DNA of 64,000 nt, from contig DASSYR010000025.1 in NCBI GenBank assembly GCA_035703165.1, positions 62,001 through 126,000 of the forward strand, given 5' to 3'. The stretch's first letter is position 1, and every line of letters begins with the position of its first letter. Shown piece after piece: positions 34,455 to 42,975 of the stretch. The DNA is from AWTP1-9 sp035703165. GTDB lineage: Bacteria > Bacteroidota > Bacteroidia > Chitinophagales > Chitinophagaceae. Under the pieces are notes generated by a model. It had not been told where the DNA came from, did no database searches, and saw only the letters and a list, made by a program, of their open reading frames with translations. The position numbers and the translations under genes were made by a program.

Positions 34455-37019
34455 ATGAAGTACCTTATTTATTGTCCTTTGGTATTCTTATTATGCTTAA
34501 ATGCACTTTATTCACAAGTTAATGAAGCAATTCAGTTTATAGAAAATAAAGGTCAGTGGGATGAATCTATTCTTTTTAAGGGCGATATGGGGGGTAACAG
34601 TTTTTATATCCGATCAGATGGTTTTTCGGTGTTAATGCGAAATGCAGATGATTATTTAGCATTAAGTCAATTACCTCATAATTCTACAAAGAAAAATCAG
34701 CGGTTATTGAAACTTCGTTCTCATTTATACAAAGTTTCATTTGTAAACACCCTTGGAAAGATAAAGATTACAGGAGAAAAGATGCAGCCTTATTATACTA
34801 ATTATTTTTATGGGAGCGATCAAAGTAAATGGGCGGGAGGATGCCGTGTTTATCTTGGCTTGACGGTTAAAAACATTTACCCTGGAATTGATGCGAGGTA
34901 TTATTCAGAAAAAGGTCAGTTGAAATATGATTTGCTAATAACCCCGGGTGCAGACCATAGACAAATCAAACTGCGATATGAAGGAGCCGAGGAGCTTTCT
35001 ATTATTAACAATCAACTTGTAATTAAAACTTCTGTTGGTGAAGTAAAAGAGCTTTATCCTTATTCTTACCAACTTATCAATAATCAGAAGCGAAGTGTTA
35101 CCTGTCGTTACCAGGTTAATCAACATGAAGTAAGTTTTGATTTAGCAAATTATTCTAAATCTGAACAATTAGTGATAGACCCTTCACTAGTTTTCTCCAC
35201 ACTCACCGGAAGTACTGCGGACAACTGGGGTTTTTGTTCAACGTATGGTAAGAATGGAGAGTTTTATTCCGGAAGTACATCATTGAATATGGGTTTTCCG
35301 GTTTCACCGGGGGCTTATGATGAAACCTTTAACGGGGGTAATCCCAGCATCCCCTCTGATATTTCTATTTTTAAATTCACCGCTGATGGTACAAACCGCA
35401 TATATGCAACTTATATCGGAGGTTCCGGCAGTGAACAACCTGCCAGTTTAATAGAAGATGCGCAGGGTAACCTGATAATTTATGGCAACACTAATAGCGG
35501 ATTCGGTAATAGCGGATTCGGTAATAGCGGATTCGGTAGCTACCCGGCTATAAATACCTATGGGTCACTAGGTGCAACGGACATCATAGTAACAAAACTA
35601 AATAGCACTGGTACTGCTTTAGTTGGTTCTATGCGGATAGGAGGGTCCGGGTCGGATGGTGTAAATATTGAAGAAAGAAAGCAGTTTGCCAGTCTCTTAA
35701 AACAAAATTATGGTGACGATGCAAAAGGAGAAGTGATTTTAGATGATAATGGGAACATTTTGATTGCGACCTGCACGCAGTCAGCCAATTTTCCTGTTTC
35801 GGGAAATTTTCAAAGTAATTTGTCCGGCACTCAGGATGGAGCTATTATAAAGTTAAATGGAGATGCCACGGCTGTAACATGGAGCACATATATTGGGGAA
35901 AGCGGATACGATGTTCTTTACGGTTTAACAATCGATCCAATAACTAAAAAAATTTACCTCTGCGGGGGCACTACCAGTGCTGTTTTCCCCGGAGTTGGTG
36001 CAGGAGTTTTACAAACAACAAATGCAGGAGGTACATGCGACGGATTTGTTTCAATAGTTACTGACAACGGGAATTCAGTTTCACTTAATCGTTCAACGTT
36101 TATCGGAACAAGCGGAAATGACCAGGCATATTTAATAAAAACAGATGGATTAGGTTTTCCCTACATAACCGGGCAAACTACCGGTGTATGGGGGATTGTA
36201 AATGCACCGTATAACGTACCTAATTCAAGACAATTTATAGCAAAACTAAAACCGGACTTATCTGCCTTTATTTATTCAACTTGTTTTGGTGTCAGTGAGT
36301 CTGCTTATCCTAATTTTATTCCCACTGCTTTTTATATTGATAATGTTGAAAATGTTTACCTGGCAGGTTGGGGAAGTTCTCATGTTGCACAGGCGGAAGG
36401 ATTTTATTCCAGTGGGGTAGTGGGTTTGCCGGTTACAGCCGATGCAATAAAAAATACTACAAATGGCTCTGATTTTTATTTATTTGTTATGGAGGCAAAT
36501 GCTGCTTCGTTATTATACGGAAGCTTTTTTGGGGAAGATGAAAATCAAAATAGTTTTGGCGATCATACCGATGGAGGAATGTGTCGTTTTGATAATGATG
36601 GAGTATTATATCTTACTATATGTGCCAATTGTGGGGTAAGGCCCAAGGCGACTTTTCCAGTTACTAATGGTGTATGGTCTTCTGTAAACGGGGCGGGAGA
36701 TGGCTGTAATACCGCAGCAGTGAAAATCAATTTGAAAGTTACTGGTACAACTACAGGTATTAGGGATTTTATAAACGATAAACGTATTACAGTTTTACCG
36801 AACCCGGTAAAAGATCGTTTACAGATAGTGAATGCAATAAATGATAAAAAGTTATCTCTGGTGATAAGAGATATTTCTGGTAAAGTGCTTTACAAAAAAG
36901 AAGCATTCAAAAATAACCTTGAAATAAATGTTAGCAATTTGGGCAAAGCAATTTATCTCGTTGAAATAAGGGATGCTTCTCAACAATTATTGTTCCGGAA
37001 GAAGATAATAAAGCAATAG
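34455..37019 (+). CDS. Secreted SBBP-repeat protein with type IX sorting domain
   Basis: An 854-residue cell-surface or secreted protein. A signal peptide (MKYLIYCPLVFLLCLNALYSQ) precedes a conserved N-terminal domain (about 25-245; IQFIENKGQWDESILFKGDM, then IKNIYPGIDARYYSEKGQ-type sequence) found in gliding/adhesion proteins. The middle (about 250-760) is a series of beta-propeller-like SBBP repeats (TYIGGSGSEQPASLIEDAQG, YITGQTTG, VYLAGWGSS). The last 75 residues (VLPNPVKDRLQIVN ... ISGKVLYKKE ... KIIKQ) are a type IX secretion sorting domain. A small in-frame minisatellite gives NSGFG three times near residue 347. Confidence 0.87.
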   Translation: MKYLIYCPLVFLLCLNALYSQVNEAIQFIENKGQWDESILFKGDMGGNSFYIRSDGFSVLMRNADDYLALSQLPHNSTKKNQRLLKLRSHLYKVSFVNTLGKIKITGEKMQPYYTNYFYGSDQSKWAGGCRVYLGLTVKNIYPGIDARYYSEKGQLKYDLLITPGADHRQIKLRYEGAEELSIINNQLVIKTSVGEVKELYPYSYQLINNQKRSVTCRYQVNQHEVSFDLANYSKSEQLVIDPSLVFSTLTGSTADNWGFCSTYGKNGEFYSGSTSLNMGFPVSPGAYDETFNGGNPSIPSDISIFKFTADGTNRIYATYIGGSGSEQPASLIEDAQGNLIIYGNTNSGFGNSGFGNSGFGSYPAINTYGSLGATDIIVTKLNSTGTALVGSMRIGGSGSDGVNIEERKQFASLLKQNYGDDAKGEVILDDNGNILIATCTQSANFPVSGNFQSNLSGTQDGAIIKLNGDATAVTWSTYIGESGYDVLYGLTIDPITKKIYLCGGTTSAVFPGVGAGVLQTTNAGGTCDGFVSIVTDNGNSVSLNRSTFIGTSGNDQAYLIKTDGLGFPYITGQTTGVWGIVNAPYNVPNSRQFIAKLKPDLSAFIYSTCFGVSESAYPNFIPTAFYIDNVENVYLAGWGSSHVAQAEGFYSSGVVGLPVTADAIKNTTNGSDFYLFVMEANAASLLYGSFFGEDENQNSFGDHTDGGMCRFDNDGVLYLTICANCGVRPKATFPVTNGVWSSVNGAGDGCNTAAVKINLKVTGTTTGIRDFINDKRITVLPNPVKDRLQIVNAINDKKLSLVIRDISGKVLYKKEAFKNNLEINVSNLGKAIYLVEIRDASQQLLFRKKIIKQ
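35493..35537 (+). repeat. In-frame 15-bp tandem repeat (three copies)
   Basis: AATAGCGGATTCGGT occurs three times without any difference and encodes NSGFG-NSGFG-NSGFG between two SBBP repeats. Perfect identity suggests recent copy-number change; length variation would keep the frame. Confidence 0.9.
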
Positions 37020-37021
37020 TT

Positions 37022-38074
37022 TTAAAGCTTCTCCTTATTCGCTAACTGACCACAAGCTGCGTCAATATCTTTACCCCGGCTATGACGTAGTCTTGCATTT
37101 ACCCGGTTTTTCTCCAGGTGCTTCATAAAAGCATCAATAGTATCTTCATCCGGTTTGGAAAAACTGGCCGAGTCAATTGGATTGTATTCAATAATATTTA
37201 CCAAATCCGCCGGAACCTGGCGGTAGATTTTAATCAGTTCATCAGCATCTTTAATAGAGTCGTTAAAATTCTTAAAGAGTATGTATTCTAAGGTAATTTC
37301 ATTACCGGTTTGCTTATAAAAATAATTCAGCGCCTCAATTAAAGATTTGATATTGTTGGTATCATTAATCGGCATTATTTCATGCCTTTTTTTGTCATTA
37401 GCAGCATGCAGTGATAAAGCTAATTTAAATCGTACTTTATCATCACCCAGTTGTTTAATCATTTTTGCAACCCCGGCCGTAGAAACAGTAATTCGTTTTG
37501 GACTCATACCCAATCCTTCCGGCGAAGTGATTTTTTCAATGGCTTTCAAAACATTTTTATAATTCAGCAAGGGCTCACCCATTCCCATAAAAACGATGTT
37601 GGTCAGCTTCTTTTCATATACTTTTTCACATTGCTGGTTTATGAGCACTACTTCATCATAGATTTCATCAAAATCTAAATTGCGTTTGCGATCCATATAA
37701 CCGGTGGCACAGAATTTACAACTCAGTGAGCAGCCGATTTGAGAAGATACACAAGCTGTTTTTCTTTCATCAGTAGGAATTAAGACACCTTCCACCAAAT
37801 AACCATCAACTGTTTTGAATCTTGATTTGATAGTGCCATCAGATGAGTATTGTGTAGCATCCATCTTTAAAGCAGGAAAAGAAAATTCTTCTGCCAGCCT
37901 GGCCCGCAGGTCTTTACTAATATTAGTCATATCGTCAAAACCGAAAGCATGTTTTTGCCAGAGCCATTCATATACCTGTTTACTCCGGAACTTTTTTTCA
38001 CCAATACTTTCAAAATATTGTTCCAATTCAGCCAGGCTTAGTTCACGGATATTTTTCTTCTCGGTTTTCAGCAT
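37022..38074 (-). CDS. rlmN: 23S rRNA (adenine-2503-C2)/tRNA methyltransferase
   Basis: Radical-SAM methyltransferase of 350 residues. The CxxxCxxC cluster motif is Cys115, Cys119 and Cys122 (GCSLSCKFCATGY). The conserved Cys341 near the C terminus (DAACGQL) is the methyl-carrying cysteine. NIVFMGMGEPLLNY, ITVSTAGVAKMI and FKLALSLHAAND are also standard. The stop lies two bases from that of the convergent secreted protein. Confidence 0.96.
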   Translation of the reverse strand: MLKTEKKNIRELSLAELEQYFESIGEKKFRSKQVYEWLWQKHAFGFDDMTNISKDLRARLAEEFSFPALKMDATQYSSDGTIKSRFKTVDGYLVEGVLIPTDERKTACVSSQIGCSLSCKFCATGYMDRKRNLDFDEIYDEVVLINQQCEKVYEKKLTNIVFMGMGEPLLNYKNVLKAIEKITSPEGLGMSPKRITVSTAGVAKMIKQLGDDKVRFKLALSLHAANDKKRHEIMPINDTNNIKSLIEALNYFYKQTGNEITLEYILFKNFNDSIKDADELIKIYRQVPADLVNIIEYNPIDSASFSKPDEDTIDAFMKHLEKNRVNARLRHSRGKDIDAACGQLANKEKL

Positions 38075-38162
38075 GGCGCAAAGTTACCTCTAACACCCAA
38101 AAGGGGGGAATAATTTTTTGGATAAAATGGTTCTATTAACTTGCGGGAATTATTAATTAAAA

Positions 38163-38193
38163 GACCTCTTTTCAGGGGAATTCAGGAGGGTAA
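38163..38193 (+). promoter_or_regulatory. Degenerate leader hairpin and strong ribosome-binding site before the thiolase
   Basis: CCTCTTTTCAGGGGAATTC followed by AGGAGGG four bases before the ATG. The Shine-Dalgarno is unusually strong for this genome. The arrangement (pyrimidine run, TTTT, G-run, second G-run, ATG) resembles the leaders of nuoD, nuoH, nuoI and nuoK. Confidence 0.5.
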
Positions 38194-39393
38194 ATGAAAA
38201 CAGTTTATATAATAGATGCAGTACGCACACCCATTGGTCGTTATGGCGGCGCCTTGTGTTCAGTTCGTCCCGATGATATGCTGGCACATGTGATAAAGGC
38301 ATTGATTCACCGAAATAATTCCATTGATGTAAATGCTATTGAAGATGTAATTGCGGGTGATGCTAATCAGGCAGGGGAAGATAACCGTAATGTGGCAAGA
38401 ATGGCAGCATTGTTAGCTGGACTACCTGTAACTGTTGCAGGCAACACGGTTAATCGTTTATGTGCAAGCGGATTGCAAGCGATAATGGATGCTGCAAGAG
38501 CAATTATGTGCAATGAAGGAGAAATCTATATTGCCGGGGGTGTGGAAAGTATGACAAGAGCACCATTTGTAATGCCAAAATCAATAGTGCCATTTCAAAG
38601 AGTAAACGAATTATTTGATACAACCATTGGTTGGAGAATGGTTAATAAAAGGCTTACTGATAAATATTACCCTTATTCCATGGGAGAAACGGCTGAGAAT
38701 GTAGCGAGGCAGTGGAATATTTCAAGAGAAGAACAGGATGTGTTTGCCTTAACTTCCCAACAAAGGTATTTTGCTGCATTAAAATCAGGAAAATGGGAAG
38801 ACGAAATTATTCCGATAGAAATAACCCCCAATAAAGACGAACAGGTACTATTTACTGTAGATGAGCATCCTCGTCAAACATCCATGGAAAAATTAGCCGG
38901 TTTAAAACCTGCTTTTGCCAAAGACGGAACAGTAACAGCAGGTAACTCCTCCGGAATTAATGATGGCGCTGCTGCAATGTTGTTGGCCAGTGAAGAAGCG
39001 GTGAAGAGGTACGATTTAAAACCCATGGCTAAGATTATTTCCGTGGGGGTAGCCGGCGTGGATCCTTCCATTATGGGTATTGGCCCCGTACCGGCATCAA
39101 AGAAAGCTCTGCAAAGAGCCGGACTTACAGTAGCAGATTTGGATTTAGTGGAACTGAATGAAGCATTTGCCTCCCAATCGTTGGCCTGTATAAGAGATTT
39201 TGGATTGGATGCTAATAAGGTAAATGTAAATGGAGGCGCTATTGCAATCGGTCACCCCTTAGGGTGTAGTGGTGTGAGAATTTCTACAACACTTTTGTAT
39301 GAAATGAAAAGACGTAAGGCAAAATATGGATTAGCTACTATGTGTGTAGGTGTGGGGCAGGGAGCAGCGATTATTTATGAAGGAATTAATTAA
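38194..39393 (+). CDS. Acetyl-CoA acetyltransferase/thiolase
   Basis: A 399-residue thiolase that either condenses or cleaves acyl-CoA. The acyl-carrying cysteine is Cys90 (VNRLCASGLQA). GHPLGCSGVR (His about 354) and the C-terminal MCVGVGQGAA (Cys about 384; CIGGGQG in most relatives) complete the active site, and NSSGINDGAAAMLL and LNEAFASQSLAC are conserved. The start MKTVYIIDAVRTPIGRYGG and length fit the beta-ketoadipyl/3-ketoacyl (PcaF/FadA) branch; no partner genes are adjacent, so the pathway is open. Confidence 0.9.
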   Translation: MKTVYIIDAVRTPIGRYGGALCSVRPDDMLAHVIKALIHRNNSIDVNAIEDVIAGDANQAGEDNRNVARMAALLAGLPVTVAGNTVNRLCASGLQAIMDAARAIMCNEGEIYIAGGVESMTRAPFVMPKSIVPFQRVNELFDTTIGWRMVNKRLTDKYYPYSMGETAENVARQWNISREEQDVFALTSQQRYFAALKSGKWEDEIIPIEITPNKDEQVLFTVDEHPRQTSMEKLAGLKPAFAKDGTVTAGNSSGINDGAAAMLLASEEAVKRYDLKPMAKIISVGVAGVDPSIMGIGPVPASKKALQRAGLTVADLDLVELNEAFASQSLACIRDFGLDANKVNVNGGAIAIGHPLGCSGVRISTTLLYEMKRRKAKYGLATMCVGVGQGAAIIYEGIN

Positions 39394-39732
39394 TTACCAT
39401 CCTAATATATCTATCATACCAGTCATCACAAATACAATTCCAATACTGGTGAGCCCATACAAGGCAAGATTGTGATTTACTCCCAGGTTTATTAAAATCA
39501 TGGTTAGTAAAAAACCTAAAGTGAGAAAGGTAACACCAATGCCAGTGAAAATAAATCCACGGTTTCTTTTTTTACGAATGCGGAAACCTTTAACATAATT
39601 GATAATTTCATTGAGAGAGTTATCGTTTATATTTTGTTTTTGGAGTTCGGCTCTTATTTGTTCAAAGCTGCAATTCTTTTTTAAAAAAGATTGAGCAATA
39701 CTCATTTGTTGTGGAGAAAGCGCCGCATTCAT
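39394..39732 (-). CDS. Hypothetical membrane protein
   Basis: An unrecognised 112-residue protein. The first half (about 1-50) is soluble and helical, with a Gln/Asn-rich stretch (MSIAQSFLKKNCSFEQIRAE). A basic RIRKKRNR segment (51-58) leads into two hydrophobic helices (about 60-82 and 88-110), ending DILGW. The basic residues before the first helix suggest a cytoplasmic N-terminal domain. Its stop abuts that of the thiolase gene; it is 73 bases downstream of hisS on the same strand. Confidence 0.6.
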   Translation of the reverse strand: MNAALSPQQMSIAQSFLKKNCSFEQIRAELQKQNINDNSLNEIINYVKGFRIRKKRNRGFIFTGIGVTFLTLGFLLTMILINLGVNHNLALYGLTSIGIVFVMTGMIDILGW

Positions 39733-39805
39733 ACAGTATATGCTTTAATAAAGCAAACTAAAAATATTTTGCTTTTTTTCCAAACAAAATGTGCTTTTGT
39801 AGTCT

Positions 39806-41167
39806 TTATTTGAAATTGAACGTCAGGAGGTGCTCAAAGAGAATTGACTGTTGATGACCAGATTGCAGATTTTTTAAGTTGCAATTTCCTGATTCCAATT
39901 CTTTTGTGCCAATAATAACTACATAAGGAATACCTTTTTTTTCCGCATACTTAAACTGCTTATCAAACCTGGTATTTTCATGATACAGTTCACAACGCAC
40001 ATTCTTATTACGTAATTGTTGCATCAACTCAAAAGCTTTTTTACTTTCGGCCTCGCCCAGGTTAAAGAATAAAACCTGTGTACCGATATGTACATCTGCA
40101 GGAAATAATTTTAATTCTTCCATTACATCATAAATTCGATCCACACCAAACGAAATACCTACCCCGGGAATATCGGGTACACCAAACAAGCCCGTTAAAT
40201 CATCATATCTTCCACCACCACCAATACTACCCATTTGCACATTCAAAGCTTTTACTTCGTAAATAACGCCGGTGTAATAATTCAATCCCCTGGCCAACGT
40301 AAAATCGAGTTGACAATTGGCTATGGATGGATCAGTCATATTGATTAAATAGCTTAACTCTTCAATTCCTTTTTTGCCGGCATCAATATGACCAAGCAAA
40401 TTGGTAATGTGCGTTAGTTTTTCAGCATTTGTACCATTAATGCTTAAATAATCTTCAATAATCTTAACCTGCCATTCATTTAATCCTCTTTGTGTTAATT
40501 CTTCTTTTACTTTATCTAAACCGATCTTATCCAATTTATCAATGGCAATAGTAATATCAATCATTTTTTCAGCACCCCCACATACTTCGGCGAGTGCCGT
40601 TAATAATTTACGACTATTGAGTTTTATTTCAACAGCTACCCCCAGTCGTTTAAAAACTTCGGCATAAATATTGGCCAGTTCCACTTCGTTGATAAGTGAA
40701 TAACTTCCCACCACATCCGCATCACACTGGTAAAACTCACGGTATCTGCCTTTCTGTGGCCGATCCGCCCTCCACACGGGTTGCATCTGGTAGCGTTTGA
40801 AAGGAAACGTGAGTTTGCCGTGATTCATCGCCACATATCTGGCAAAAGGAATGGTTAAATCATAACGCAAAGCTCTTTCTGTTAAGTTAGAGTCATTCTT
40901 TCCGTTCAATACATTGTCAAAAGCAGCTTTGGATTTGTCAAAATTTTTTGGATCGTTTAATCCATTATTGAGAATTTTAAAAATCAGCTTATCACCTTCC
41001 TCACCATACTTGCCCATCAAGGTTTCTAAGTTTTCCATGGCAGGTGTTTCCAATGGCTCATAGCCATACAGCTCAAATACATTTTTAACGGTTTGAAAAA
41101 TGTATTGTCTTTTTCTCACTACTTCTGCAGAAAAATCTCTGGTGCCCTGTGGAATGCTTGGTTTCAT
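39806..41167 (-). CDS. hisS: Histidyl-tRNA synthetase
   Basis: Class II aminoacyl-tRNA synthetase of 453 residues. PQGTRDFSAEVVRKRQYIF and YGYEPLETPAMEN near the N terminus, motif 2 REFYQCDADVVG (about 142-153) with the GRYREFYQ loop, LARGLNYYTGVIYEV (the histidine-binding region) and motif 3 GIGVSFGVDRI-type sequence (VGISFGVDRIYDV) are all present. The C-terminal anticodon-binding domain starts at about 350. A hairpin repeat lies between it and the upstream phosphatase gene. Confidence 0.96.
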   Translation of the reverse strand: MKPSIPQGTRDFSAEVVRKRQYIFQTVKNVFELYGYEPLETPAMENLETLMGKYGEEGDKLIFKILNNGLNDPKNFDKSKAAFDNVLNGKNDSNLTERALRYDLTIPFARYVAMNHGKLTFPFKRYQMQPVWRADRPQKGRYREFYQCDADVVGSYSLINEVELANIYAEVFKRLGVAVEIKLNSRKLLTALAEVCGGAEKMIDITIAIDKLDKIGLDKVKEELTQRGLNEWQVKIIEDYLSINGTNAEKLTHITNLLGHIDAGKKGIEELSYLINMTDPSIANCQLDFTLARGLNYYTGVIYEVKALNVQMGSIGGGGRYDDLTGLFGVPDIPGVGISFGVDRIYDVMEELKLFPADVHIGTQVLFFNLGEAESKKAFELMQQLRNKNVRCELYHENTRFDKQFKYAEKKGIPYVVIIGTKELESGNCNLKNLQSGHQQSILFEHLLTFNFK

Positions 41168-41172
41168 ATTAT

Positions 41173-41241
41173 GTCAAAAGTAAAAAGTTAAAAGTCAAAA
41201 AATAAGTTTTAAATGCTGACTTTTGATTTTTGAATTATATT
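41173..41241. repeat. AAAAGTC-type hairpin repeat between hisS and the phosphatase gene
   Basis: Words such as TCAAAAGTAAAAAGTTAAAAG on the left face ACTTTTGATTTTTGAATTAT on the right (about two-thirds paired). It belongs to the same family as the spacers in the nuo operon. The right arm lies inside the phosphatase gene and encodes its last residues (KSKVSI). Confidence 0.6.
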
Positions 41242-41673
41242 ATCACAGGCTTCATCAATCATTTTAAATACTTCGTGATAACCTTCTTCTGTTCCATACC
41301 ATGGGTCGGGCACAGCACGGTTTTGCCCGGGATGAATTTCATTCAATAATAAATCTATTTTGTTTTCATTCCAGTATTTTCCACTCATTCTTTTTACATC
41401 GTTGTAATTACTGCTATCCATCACATATATAAAATCAAACCGGTCAAAATCTTCTTTTACAAATTGTCTGGCTCTTTGTTTGCTTATATCTATACCATTC
41501 AGTCTGGCAACTTTTTGACTTAACCGATGTGGTGGTTCTCCTGCATGATAAGCCCCGGTACCCGCACTCTCTACACTCCAGGGCAAACCATTAATCCATG
41601 CCTTTTGTTGTAAAATACCTTCTGCTAACGGGCTACGGCAGATATTACCCAGGCATACCATCAATATCTTCAT
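41209..41673 (-). CDS. Low-molecular-weight protein-tyrosine phosphatase
   Basis: A 154-residue cysteine phosphatase. The P-loop is VCLGNICRSPLAEG with nucleophile Cys7 and Arg13; the general acid is the Asp in VPDPWYGTEEGY (about 121). SAGTGAYHAGEPPHRLSQKV is typical of the family. No tyrosine kinase or capsule genes are next to it. Its final residues are encoded by the arm of an intergenic hairpin repeat. The -7 box TATCTTTG sits five bases before the ATG. Confidence 0.93.
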   Translation of the reverse strand: MKILMVCLGNICRSPLAEGILQQKAWINGLPWSVESAGTGAYHAGEPPHRLSQKVARLNGIDISKQRARQFVKEDFDRFDFIYVMDSSNYNDVKRMSGKYWNENKIDLLLNEIHPGQNRAVPDPWYGTEEGYHEVFKMIDEACDNIIQKSKVSI

Positions 41674-41678
41674 AATGG

Positions 41679-41686
41679 CAAAGATA
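41679..41686 (-). promoter_or_regulatory. -7 element next to the phosphatase ATG
   Basis: TATCTTTG (minus strand) followed by CCATT and the ATG: the same close arrangement as at bioA. It predicts a leaderless or near-leaderless message. Confidence 0.35.
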
Positions 41687-41850
41687 GTTTGCCGTTAGCA
41701 GTTGACGATTGGTAACCCTGGTTTATTTTTCAAATTAAGCAGGGTGGCATAGTTAAAAACAATTTAAAAAGTAACCGCCTGCTATCAGATCCTCACTACT
41801 CACTTATGGAATTGGGCAACAAATTGCATCTGTATAAGAAACAAGTAACT

Positions 41851-42687
41851 ATGATAACGCAAGACATTTTAACCATTGATGCATTGGATATTCTATTTGA
41901 AAATAGAAACAAAGCTTATGGAGCTTATGCACTTCGTAAACATTACGACAAACGATTACTGAATTCGCTTGCTATTACCTTGTTTATTGCAGCAGCAATT
42001 TGTTTACTCTCATTTAAACTTGGAAAGAAAAGTGAAGTAAATGATAATAAAATTGGAAAGGAAATTGTTACAATTATTGATATAAAGCCCCCGCCAATTG
42101 AAGAAAAAAGGAATGAAGAAAAAGGTGCCGAAAAACCTGTAAAACAAACTCAGAAAATTGAATCGGTAAAGGCAACTGATAAAATTAATATTGTGCCCGA
42201 TAACCAGGTAACTCCTAATGACACGGTTCCGGATCAAATGACCATGGAAAATAAATTAGTAAGCACAGAAAATTCGGAAGGAGATCCTTTTACAAGCCAG
42301 GTAGTTAATCCTAAAGAAGAAAACAAAGGCAATAATGGTCATGTAGATGACAATTTAGATGTTCCAAACACACCCTTTGATGTTGTAGATATTCCCCCAA
42401 CTTATCCTGGTGGCATAGAAGCCTTACAAAATTTTTTGCGCAGAAATCTTAGGACTCCGGATGAGTTGGAAAGTGGGCAGATTGCTTCTGTTAAAATAAA
42501 ATTTGTAATAAACGCTAATGGTGAATTGCATGATTACCAGGTAACCCAAAGCGCTGGTGGTAATTTTGATAATGAAGTAATACGAGTACTTAAAAAAATG
42601 CCCAGGTGGACTCCTGGTAAATACAAGGGCGTACCCGTTTCTGTATATTATGTAATTCCTGTTAAGTTTGAGGCGTTTGAAGAATAA
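41851..42687 (+). CDS. tonB: TonB family energy transducer
   Basis: Couples the ExbBD proton channel to outer-membrane TonB-dependent receptors. From the ATG at 41851 the protein has 278 residues and starts MITQDILTIDALDILFENRN, the standard Bacteroidota start; the longest frame adds 15 residues. A membrane helix spans about 36-54 (NSLAITLFIAAAICLLSF). A charged Pro/Glu/Lys linker follows (IDIKPPPIEEKRNEEKG). The C-terminal TonB domain spans about 180-278 (YPGGIEALQNFLRRNL, VKIKFVINANGELHDYQV, MPRWTPGKYKGVPVSVYYVI). It heads a cluster with three more genes. Confidence 0.94.
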   Translation: MITQDILTIDALDILFENRNKAYGAYALRKHYDKRLLNSLAITLFIAAAICLLSFKLGKKSEVNDNKIGKEIVTIIDIKPPPIEEKRNEEKGAEKPVKQTQKIESVKATDKINIVPDNQVTPNDTVPDQMTMENKLVSTENSEGDPFTSQVVNPKEENKGNNGHVDDNLDVPNTPFDVVDIPPTYPGGIEALQNFLRRNLRTPDELESGQIASVKIKFVINANGELHDYQVTQSAGGNFDNEVIRVLKKMPRWTPGKYKGVPVSVYYVIPVKFEAFEE

Positions 42688-42721
42688 TTTTTCCTAACTT
42701 GCCCACCCAGCTTAAAATTTT

Positions 42722-42961
42722 ATGGATACTTTAGATAAAAACAGGGAGCGAAGGCATCAGCAATACAACAAAATGCGTTCATGGCTTGATTATGCTATGG
42801 GTAGCATTATTTTAGCAGTGGGGCTCTTAATTTTTCTGGGTAATTATATCGGTATAGTGGTTGGATTTCCTGACCCGATTATGACAAAAATTTTTGGAGG
42901 ATTGTGTTTACTATACGGTGGTTGGAGAATTTATAGGGGGGCTAAGCAACCTAAAGCGTAA
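42722..42961 (+). CDS. Small membrane protein in the tonB cluster
   Basis: A 79-residue protein with a charged N terminus (MDTLDKNRERRHQQYNKMRS) and two hydrophobic helices (about 25-46 and 56-71) ending in a basic RIYRGAKQPKA. No family is recognised. It lies 34 bases after tonB and 14 before the PstS-like gene, so it is almost certainly cotranscribed. Confidence 0.65.
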   Translation: MDTLDKNRERRHQQYNKMRSWLDYAMGSIILAVGLLIFLGNYIGIVVGFPDPIMTKIFGGLCLLYGGWRIYRGAKQPKA

Positions 42962-42975
42962 TTAATTTTTTTGGC

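Noticed and set aside
39751..39778. Terminator AAGCAAA...TTTGCTT with T-run near 39751
   Set aside because: The T-run follows on the plus strand, where no gene ends; on the minus strand (after hisS) the tail is not T-rich, so its role is unclear.
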